NCBI GenBank assembly: GCA_937967875.1
Contig: CALBTQ010000171.1
Coordinates: forward strand, 1-10,940
Origin: an uncultured Pseudomonadota bacterium
Lineage (GTDB): Bacteria > Lernaellota > Lernaellaia > Lernaellales > Lernaellaceae
Reading direction: 5' to 3'
Length of the DNA stretch: 10,940 nt
Positions 6,295 through 10,940 of this stretch are shown in pieces (within the stretch, counting starts at the first letter, position 1; every line of letters starts with the position of its first letter). A program made the position numbers and the translations under genes. Below the pieces are notes generated by a model, which saw only the letters and a list, made by a program, of their open reading frames with translations, did no database searches and was not told the DNA's origin.

Positions 6295-6990
6295 CTACTC
6301 CCCTTCGCGCTCTTTGCTTTTCTCCTTCGCCTTGATGCCGAACATGAGTTCGTCCATCTGCGCGGGGCTGAGCTTGACGAAGATGTTGTACTTGCGTTCG
6401 CGTTCGATGGTCGTTTTGGGCCCATGGCCCGGGTAGAGGTGGATGTCGTCGGAAAGGATGAACAGTTTGTCTTCGATCGAAGCCTTGAGCGCCGGCCAAC
6501 TGCCTCCCTTGAGATCGGTGCGGCCGATCGACCCGGCGAAGAGCGTGTCGCCGGTGAAAATCGTTTTTTTGTAGCGCAGGCAGATGCCGCCCGGCGAATG
6601 CCCCGGCGTGTGGATGACCTCGAAATGCAGCGCGCCGATTTCGATCATGTCGCCCTCGTCCAGCAGGCGATCGGGCGGCGGCGCCAGATGCGGCCGCCAA
6701 CGCGCGGCAAGCATGAGCGGGGAAATTTTTTGCAGGCGCGGCGCATCGTCACGGTGCACCAGCAGCGGCGCGCCGGTCAGCGCCTTGGCCTCCTGCACGC
6801 GATTGGCGTGATCGTAGTGGGCGTGGGTCAGCACGATCGCCGCGACCTTCGCCTGCGCCTTTTGAATCATCGCGCGGATCTTCCGCCAGTCGCCGCCCGG
6901 ATCGATCAGCAGCGCCTGGTTGCTGTGCTCGTCGCTGACCAGATAGGTATTGGTTTTGAAAAAGCCGCTCTCCACTTGTTCGATGCGCAA
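6295..6990 (-). CDS. Metallo-beta-lactamase-fold hydrolase, glyoxalase II-like (YcbL type)
   Basis: The 231-residue protein has the full metal-binding set: THAHYDH (H56, H58, D60, H61), HTPGHSPG (H131), GDTLF (D148) and YPGHGP (H189). GRTD (156-159) is also present. This matches small glyoxalase II-like enzymes that hydrolyse thioesters such as S-lactoylglutathione. The true substrate cannot be told from sequence. No signal peptide is visible, so it is probably cytoplasmic. The start is a TTG at 6990, giving MRIEQVESGFF, set by AGGAGG at 5 nt. No ATG gives a better start. The C-terminus ends in a Lys/Glu-rich tail (KAKEKSKEREGE). It is transcribed divergently from the protease gene, and its 3' end faces the repeat cluster. 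Confidence 0.92.
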   Translation of the reverse strand: MRIEQVESGFFKTNTYLVSDEHSNQALLIDPGGDWRKIRAMIQKAQAKVAAIVLTHAHYDHANRVQEAKALTGAPLLVHRDDAPRLQKISPLMLAARWRPHLAPPPDRLLDEGDMIEIGALHFEVIHTPGHSPGGICLRYKKTIFTGDTLFAGSIGRTDLKGGSWPALKASIEDKLFILSDDIHLYPGHGPKTTIERERKYNIFVKLSPAQMDELMFGIKAKEKSKEREGE

Positions 6991-6995
6991 CGTTT

Positions 6996-7001
6996 CCTCC
7001 T
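6996..7001 (-). promoter_or_regulatory. Ribosome binding site that fixes a TTG start
   Basis: On the minus strand, AGGAGG is followed by AAACG and then the TTG at 6990-6988. The near-perfect Shine-Dalgarno at ideal distance is the reason for calling this TTG the start of the hydrolase. Confidence 0.85.
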
Positions 7002-7013
7002 GTGAATTGTCTC

Positions 7014-7042
7014 AACCTAAGGTGCGCGCTGGAGGCTGTCAA
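7014..7042 (-). promoter_or_regulatory. Candidate promoter of the hydrolase gene
   Basis: On the minus strand a perfect TTGACA (-35, 7037-7042) is followed after 17 bp by TAGGTT (7014-7019), which matches the -10 consensus at only 3 of 6 positions. It faces away from the protease promoter in the same short divergent region. Confidence 0.4.
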
Positions 7043-7064
7043 CCGAAACGCGGCGGCTCGAACA

Positions 7065-7094
7065 TTGACAAAACGGCGTGTTGACCGTTATAAA
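7065..7094 (+). promoter_or_regulatory. Sigma-70-type promoter of the protease gene
   Basis: TTGACA (7065-7070, 6 of 6) and TATAAA (7089-7094, 5 of 6) are separated by 18 bp. Transcription should start near 7101. The earlier in-frame GTG/TTG codons at 7078 and 7081 lie inside the promoter and cannot be starts. Confidence 0.75.
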
Positions 7095-7113
7095 ACCCGA
7101 ACCTGGGGAGTTT

Positions 7114-7122
7114 GGAAGGGGG
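7114..7122 (+). promoter_or_regulatory. Ribosome binding site that fixes the protease TTG start
   Basis: GGAAGGGGG ends 6 nt before the in-frame TTG at 7129. It lies downstream of the predicted transcription start and just before the signal peptide. Confidence 0.65.
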
Positions 7123-7128
7123 TACAAT

Positions 7129-8880
7129 TTGCTGCGTGAGCCGAAACGGCGAACGACCCTTGCCCTTGCGATTTTACTGCTGCTGAGCCTCGGACTGAGT
7201 CTCGCGCTGCCCGCTTGCCAAAGCGATCCGCAAGAAGCGCTGATTCTGGACATCTTCGATCTGATCGACCGCTACTACATCGCGAAGGTCGACCGGCGCG
7301 AGCTGACCGGCTCGGCGCTCAAAAAGTTGGTCGACTATCTGCAAGCCGAAGTGCGGATGGAAGCGCAGACCGAGGAGATGAAAAAATTCCTCAAGGCGCG
7401 CGAGAACGGCGAAGAGCTGTCGCCCACGCCGTTGGAAGAAGTGTCGCCCACGCCGATCCCCACGCCTTACGACGAGGTAAAAATCGATGTGACGCCCACG
7501 TCGGTTGCGATCACGGCCAACGGCCAGACCTTCGCGCGCGAGTTGCCCTTCGACAAGAAAAAGCTCGCCGCCGTGATGCTCGACGGCGTCCGTTTCTATC
7601 AGCAAACGCTGGGCCTCAAGCGCCCGCTCGACGAACTGCTGCAACTGGCGCTGGACGGCATGGTCCAGGCGCTCGATCCGCATAGCGGTTTTCTGAATCT
7701 CAGCGACTACAACAATCTCAAACAAGACACCGAAGGCAGCTTCGGCGGCGTCGGCATCGAAATCGGCATCCGCGACGGCTTCCTCACCGTCATCTCGCCG
7801 ATGGCCGGCACTCCCGCCGAACGCGCCGGCCTGCAGGCCATGGACCGCATCGTCGGCATCGACGGCGTGGACACCACCGGCCAGTCGCTGAACTGGGCCG
7901 TGCTGCGTCTGCGCGGTAAAATCGGCACGCCGGTCACCATGTCCATCAAACGGCCGGGCAAAGAAGATCACTTCGACGTGACGATCGTACGCGATAAGAT
8001 CGAGGCCGTCGCCACCAAGCACGAAATGTGGCCCGGCAACGTCGGCTACGTGCGCCTCATTCAATTCAATGCGCGCACCAGTGCCGATCTGGATCTGGCC
8101 CTCGCCGAATTTTCCGACGCACCCGGCGGCCTGCGCGCGCTGGTCATCGACCTGCGCAACAATCCCGGCGGCCTGTTGGAGCAGACGGTGGACGTCGCCG
8201 ACAAATTCCTGCCCGGCGGGTTGATCGTCAACACCATCGGCCGCGGCTACCTGCAGGATCGCGAACGCTTCGCCACCGGCCGCGGGCGCTACGTCGACCT
8301 GCCGTTGATCGTGTTGGTCAACAGCGGCAGCGCCAGCGCCTCGGAGATCGTCGCCGGCGCCCTCAAAGATCACAACCGCGCGCTGGTCATGGGCTTCCAG
8401 ACCTTCGGCAAAGGCTCGGTGCAGTCGATCTTCGAACTGCGCAACGAGACCGGTCTGCGCCTGACCACGGCGATGTACTACACGCCTTCGGGCGCGTCGA
8501 TTCAGGCCTTCGGCATCACGCCGCACGTGCGCTTCAACCTGCCGGCCGATCAGGAAGAGATGTTCAGCTACAGCGAGTCGAAGCTCGAAGGGCATTTGGA
8601 AAACAACCACCAGGCCAAGGCGCCCACGCCCGACTTCGAAATCGACGCCGAGTCGGTGTACAAGTATTTCATCGACCAGGGGTGGATCAAGGAAGACCGC
8701 GCGAACTACAGCGACGCCAACGACTTCCTGCTCGTGCTGACCAAGCGCCTGCTGCAAAGCGACGATCTGTCGGTGCCCGGCATGATCGACCGCGCGAAGA
8801 AGCAATTGGTCGACGTGCCGATTCTGCCGCCGCCCGAAAAACCGGTCGAGGAAACGGCGACGGCCGAAACGCCGCAGTAA
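7129..8880 (+). CDS. C-terminal processing peptidase (CtpA/Prc, S41 family), probable lipoprotein
   Basis: The 583-residue exported serine protease belongs to the tail-specific/CtpA family, which trims or degrades envelope proteins from the C-terminus. The signal is basic (REPKRR) plus a Leu-rich core, ending LPAC with Cys30 as possible lipidation site. A PDZ domain lies at about 203-290 (GVGIEIGIRDGFLTVISP). The catalytic residues are Ser403 in GSASASE, Lys428 in TFGKGSVQ (25 residues apart, as in known CTPs) and Gln432. An insert of roughly 90 residues, with a Glu-rich helix and a Pro-Thr stretch (SPTPIPTP), splits the usual N-terminal helical region before LDPHSGF. The C-terminal tail ends in an acidic Pro/Thr/Glu region. 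The TTG start was chosen because a promoter covers the upstream codons. The gene ends directly against the convergent lipoprotein gene. Confidence 0.93.
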   Translation: MLREPKRRTTLALAILLLLSLGLSLALPACQSDPQEALILDIFDLIDRYYIAKVDRRELTGSALKKLVDYLQAEVRMEAQTEEMKKFLKARENGEELSPTPLEEVSPTPIPTPYDEVKIDVTPTSVAITANGQTFARELPFDKKKLAAVMLDGVRFYQQTLGLKRPLDELLQLALDGMVQALDPHSGFLNLSDYNNLKQDTEGSFGGVGIEIGIRDGFLTVISPMAGTPAERAGLQAMDRIVGIDGVDTTGQSLNWAVLRLRGKIGTPVTMSIKRPGKEDHFDVTIVRDKIEAVATKHEMWPGNVGYVRLIQFNARTSADLDLALAEFSDAPGGLRALVIDLRNNPGGLLEQTVDVADKFLPGGLIVNTIGRGYLQDRERFATGRGRYVDLPLIVLVNSGSASASEIVAGALKDHNRALVMGFQTFGKGSVQSIFELRNETGLRLTTAMYYTPSGASIQAFGITPHVRFNLPADQEEMFSYSESKLEGHLENNHQAKAPTPDFEIDAESVYKYFIDQGWIKEDRANYSDANDFLLVLTKRLLQSDDLSVPGMIDRAKKQLVDVPILPPPEKPVEETATAETPQ

Positions 8881-9234
8881 TCATTTTTTCTCGTCGTCCG
8901 ACACCAGCCGACATCCGTCGGCCGCGGTGCACACCGCCGCGGCTTTCACGCCCTTGCGGCGCACGGCGAACGAATAGCCGCTGCCGGTCATCGGGCCGAA
9001 GGCGATGTCGATTTGCGGATCGTCGGTGAGCGTGGCGTCAAAGCGCAGCAGGTCGTCCAGCGCGTCGCTGTAACCGCCCTCCGGACCGACCGCCTGGTGC
9101 AGAATCATTTCTTCGCAATCGGCCGCGCGCTGCGCGACATCGAGCATTTGCTTGTGGTATTGTTCGTCGGAAGAAAAAATGTCGCAGGCCCATAACAAGG
9201 CGGCGACGAGCAGCAACATCGTGAAGTTTCGCAT
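8881..9234 (-). CDS. Small predicted lipoprotein with pilin-like C-terminal half
   Basis: The product is 117 residues. The ATG at 9234 was preferred to the one at 9240 because AGGA (9242-9245) is 7 nt away from the former and only 1 nt from the latter. The signal MRNFTMLLLVAALLWAC ends in a lipobox (LWA-C17), predicting a lipid-anchored protein. A short helix follows (EQYHKQMLDVAQRAADCEEM). The region GYSDALDDLLRFDATLTDDP, then GSGYSFAVRRKG and a Cys pair (VCTAADGC), looks like the globular part of type IV pilins or pseudopilins. The prepilin GFTLIE segment is absent, so this resemblance is weak inference. It is convergent with the protease gene with no gap and divergent from the next gene. 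Confidence 0.75.
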   Translation of the reverse strand: MRNFTMLLLVAALLWACDIFSSDEQYHKQMLDVAQRAADCEEMILHQAVGPEGGYSDALDDLLRFDATLTDDPQIDIAFGPMTGSGYSFAVRRKGVKAAAVCTAADGCRLVSDDEKK

Positions 9235-9294
9235 GGGCATTTCCTAACACGGACGCCCGCGCACGACAACGGGCAAATGCGGAAAGGCGGTTCG

Positions 9295-9702
9295 ATGTAC
9301 GACATTTACACCCAGGCCGGCGAGTTCAATGTAGAAACGATCGACGAACTGCTCGATCTGTTCGACCGCTATCCCTTCGTCGAGGGCAACGACTTTTTCA
9401 CCGTCGGTCGCGCGCAGACCGAGTACCTCGAGATTTTCTGCGTGCGCGGCGGCTTCAGCCTCGCCGTCATCCCCGAAGGGCGAGACGATTCGCAGCCGGT
9501 CGACGGCAAATACGATCGCCCGACCGTCCGCCGCATGTTGATCGCGTTTTGTCACGGTGACAAAAAATGGCTCACCGCGCCGCCGAGCAACGACGCGCCC
9601 GCCCTGTCCGCCAACGCCGCACCCATCCGTCCCAGCGGTTGCGCAGTGCTGATTGTCGCCATGGCGCTGCTAGCCCTGGTGTTGGCGCTAGGCGTCTCCT
9701 GA
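9295..9702 (+). CDS. Hypothetical protein with C-terminal membrane anchor
   Basis: The product is 135 residues and I do not recognise the family. The ATG at 9295 is preceded by AAGG at 7 nt. The in-frame ATG at 9277 has no ribosome binding site. Residues 1-95 are a soluble mixed alpha/beta domain (ETIDELLDLFDRYPFVEG, then YLEIFCVRGGFSLAVIPEG). An Ala/Pro linker follows, and then a single hydrophobic helix at the very end (CAVLIVAMALLALVLALGVS). This is a tail-anchored layout with the N-terminal domain presumably in the cytoplasm. Only 60 bp separate it from the divergent lipoprotein gene, so the two may share control. Confidence 0.75.
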   Translation: MYDIYTQAGEFNVETIDELLDLFDRYPFVEGNDFFTVGRAQTEYLEIFCVRGGFSLAVIPEGRDDSQPVDGKYDRPTVRRMLIAFCHGDKKWLTAPPSNDAPALSANAAPIRPSGCAVLIVAMALLALVLALGVS

Positions 9703-9890
9703 AATGTTGTGGAAATAACTCGAAAGTGCGGATGCGGAAAAAGCCCGGAGGCCGTTTCCTGCCGATCCCTCCTCCCCAAAAGGGCCCAATCAGGTTTTCT
9801 CCTCCGGACGCAATTTCTTTTAAGCAAAACCTTTGCCAACATGACCAATTTTTAAAAAAGTCCATACTTTCAACCAGTAGGACAAACAGA

Positions 9891-9912
9891 CCATTGAATG
9901 TCCGTTCAATGG
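9891..9912. repeat. Inverted repeat, operator-like
   Basis: CCATTGAA (9891-9898) and TTCAATGG (9905-9912) are perfect 8-bp arms around TGTCCG. It lies about 165 bp upstream of the -35 element of the following gene. Confidence 0.65.
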
Positions 9913-9945
9913 ACCGGCGCAAAAACGACAATTTGCGACGCAGGA

Positions 9946-9960
9946 TGACAATTTTTGTCA
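9946..9960. repeat. Palindrome TGACAA-TTT-TTGTCA
   Basis: The arms are 6 bp with a TTT centre. GACAATTT inside it is also present at 9927-9934, 20 bp upstream (about two helical turns), and a related TGACCAATTTTT lies at 9842-9853. The pattern suggests a protein-binding site. Confidence 0.55.
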
Positions 9961-10058
9961 CCCGGCGGCCATTTTCAATTTTGGACATTCCAACCTGCGC
10001 GCACCTTTTTGAAATTAAAAAGAAAATTTGTTTCGCATTAATTTTTCTGTACTACCAC

Positions 10059-10088
10059 TTGACCCTCAAGCGGCAACGAATTTACAAT
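10059..10088 (+). promoter_or_regulatory. Promoter of the cysteine-rich secreted protein gene
   Basis: TTGACC (10059-10064, 5 of 6) and TACAAT (10083-10088, 5 of 6) are spaced by 18 bp. Transcription should start near 10095, giving a leader of about 28 nt that contains the ribosome binding site. Confidence 0.65.
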
Positions 10089-10122
10089 CAATTACTTTGA
10101 ATGGGCTATTTGGAGGGAAATC

Positions 10123-10773
10123 ATGAGGTCCCGTGCATTTTTCCTGATGGGTATGTTGACGGCGATCATGGCCGCCTTGAGCCTGGGGTTGATGTTCAAC
10201 GCCACCGACGCCAATGCGGCCAAGGGCATTTGCGAAGACGCCGTGGAAAATCTGTATGCCGATTGCGACCTGACCATCGACCTGGGCAACATCGAATTCG
10301 CCTCGGTCAAGGAAGCGGTGGATTTTTGCGAAAACATGACCGACTCCCAGTTGCGCGCCTGCTGGACGGCCTGCGCGATCAACAACGTCGATTGCGGCGT
10401 GATGGCCGGTTGCATCGACGAGTGCTTCGACAACGACACCCACTGCGGTTTCGTCATGGACTTCATCTATGACGTGTGCGACATCGCCTTCCCCGACGGC
10501 AACGGCAACGCAATCGAAAAAGACGACATGCGCGCCGACTGCAACCTGGAAGAATCCGACAGCGCCGAATTCTACGCCTGCGTGGATACCTGCGCCTACG
10601 ACAACTGGAACGACTGCAACACCATGTTCGATTGCCTCGGCGACTGCCTGAGCCTGCAGGATGATGACGACGACGGCGACGACGATGACGACGACGATTC
10701 CACCAGCGAATCGATCGAAGACTCCGAAGGCGAAGGACTCGATGAAGACGGCGGCTCCGCCTGCGGCATGTAA
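10123..10773 (+). CDS. Secreted protein with two eight-cysteine modules and an acidic tail
   Basis: The product is 216 residues. GGAGGG (10112-10117) is 5 nt before the ATG. A signal peptide ends at DANA|AKG (cleavage after A32). Residues 37-101 and 108-175 are tandem copies with 71-residue periodicity. Module 1 has Cys at 37, 48, 69, 80, 84, 91, 97 and 101; module 2 at 108, 119, 140, 153, 157, 165, 171 and 175. The spacing is C-x10-C-x20-C-x10/12-C-x3-C-x6/7-C-x5-C-x3-C in both. Each could form four disulfides. Residues 180-192 are almost all Asp, followed by a Ser/Glu region and a lone Cys214 three residues from the end (ACGM). No enzyme motif is seen. It may be a structural or binding protein outside the cytoplasm. 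Strong promoter, ribosome binding site and terminator suggest a highly expressed single-gene unit. Confidence 0.88.
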   Translation: MRSRAFFLMGMLTAIMAALSLGLMFNATDANAAKGICEDAVENLYADCDLTIDLGNIEFASVKEAVDFCENMTDSQLRACWTACAINNVDCGVMAGCIDECFDNDTHCGFVMDFIYDVCDIAFPDGNGNAIEKDDMRADCNLEESDSAEFYACVDTCAYDNWNDCNTMFDCLGDCLSLQDDDDDGDDDDDDDSTSESIEDSEGEGLDEDGGSACGM

Positions 10774-10800
10774 CGCACCATTGAAAATTCGTTTGCAACC

Positions 10801-10832
10801 AGGAGCGGTCGTCCGGCCGCTCCTTTTGTTTT
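10801..10832 (+). terminator. Rho-independent terminator
   Basis: AGGAGCGG (10801-10808) pairs perfectly with CCGCTCCT (10817-10824), followed by TTTGTTTT. It lies 27 bp after the stop codon of the cysteine-rich protein gene. Confidence 0.9.
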
Positions 10833-10845
10833 AATTCTGGAACAA

Positions 10846-10940
10846 CCCGGCGCTCACGCACCGGCCTACCTTCTATCGCCCCTGTGGGGCTTGGAGAAAT
10901 AATTGGCTCTTTTTCCCGGCGCTCACGCACCGGCCTACCT
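10846..10940. repeat. Direct repeat with 69-bp period at the contig end
   Basis: A 26-bp sequence starting CCCGGCGCTCACGC and ending GGCCTACCT occurs at 10846-10871 and again, identically, at 10915-10940, the last base of the window. Between them is GCCCC-TGT-GGGGC, a 5-bp hairpin. The repeat itself is partly palindromic (CCGG at both 10847-10850 and 10861-10864). The contig stopping exactly at the end of the second copy indicates a multi-copy repeat that the assembler could not pass. Confidence 0.85.

Larger units (their letters stand above)
9703..10122 (+). promoter_or_regulatory. 420-bp AT-rich intergenic region with palindromes
   Basis: I see no gene here; open frames crossing it have no ribosome binding site or codon bias. 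It holds a 22-bp inverted repeat (9891-9912), a 15-bp palindrome (9946-9960), repeated GACAATTT words and a promoter near its right end. It is much more AT-rich than the coding DNA and probably controls the secreted cysteine-rich protein gene. Confidence 0.6.

Noticed and set aside
6165..6425. N-terminal extension of the GIY-YIG open frame
   Set aside because: It translates the palindromic repeats (FRPKRSG-type peptide) and the antisense of the hydrolase gene. The nuclease domain begins at 6164.
7174..8805. Long minus-strand open frame (543 codons) across the protease gene
   Set aside because: It is antisense to a gene with all catalytic motifs. Composition is typical of a shadow frame.
9244..9555. 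Minus-strand open frame (103 codons) overlapping the tail-anchored protein gene
   Set aside because: There is no ribosome binding site and it is antisense to a better supported gene with a clear membrane helix.

Overview
The window is one end of a GC-rich bacterial contig. The first 45 bases are Illumina library adapter, not genome, and the last 26 bases are a second copy of a repeat found 69 bp earlier, so both contig ends look like assembly limits. The organism is probably an uncultivated Gram-negative, delta-proteobacterium-like lineage (Myxococcota or a neighbouring phylum such as Lernaellota). That rests on an MglA-type GTPase, lipoproteins with long poly-Asp linkers, an exported C-terminal processing protease and a cysteine-rich secreted protein. 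The SRP RNA is the large, Alu-domain-bearing form, which is unusual for typical Proteobacteria. The assignment is inference only.

Layout. 46-487: the 3' part of an unrecognised gene, closed by a strong terminator. 576-1841 (minus): a predicted lipoprotein with a poly-Asp linker and seven propeller-like repeats. 2061-5055 (plus): the conserved housekeeping block SRP RNA - dnaX - ybaB - recR, covering protein targeting, the replication clamp loader and recombinational repair. 5126-5713: an MglA-family small GTPase with unusual residues at nucleotide-switch positions. 5816-6225: a compact AT-rich cassette made of inverted palindromic repeats around a single small GIY-YIG nuclease gene. 6295-6990 (minus): a metallo-beta-lactamase-fold hydrolase with a TTG start. 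7129-8880: a CtpA/Prc-type protease, also TTG-started, with a near-consensus promoter. 8881-9234 (minus): a small lipoprotein with a pilin-like C-terminal half. 9295-9702: a small protein with a C-terminal membrane anchor. 9703-10122: an AT-rich regulatory region with two palindromes and a good promoter. 10123-10773: a secreted protein built of two eight-cysteine modules plus an acidic tail, followed by a clear terminator. 10846-10940: the terminal repeat.

The two most unusual items are the repeat-bounded GIY-YIG cassette and the duplicated eight-cysteine secreted protein. In the cassette the two flanking repeats differ by what looks like a compensatory base-pair change in the closing stem. 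The MglA-like GTPase, with Ala21, Asn82 and Met142 where Myxococcus MglA has Gly, Gln and Lys, is a third. No rRNA, tRNA, CRISPR array or transposase gene was seen.
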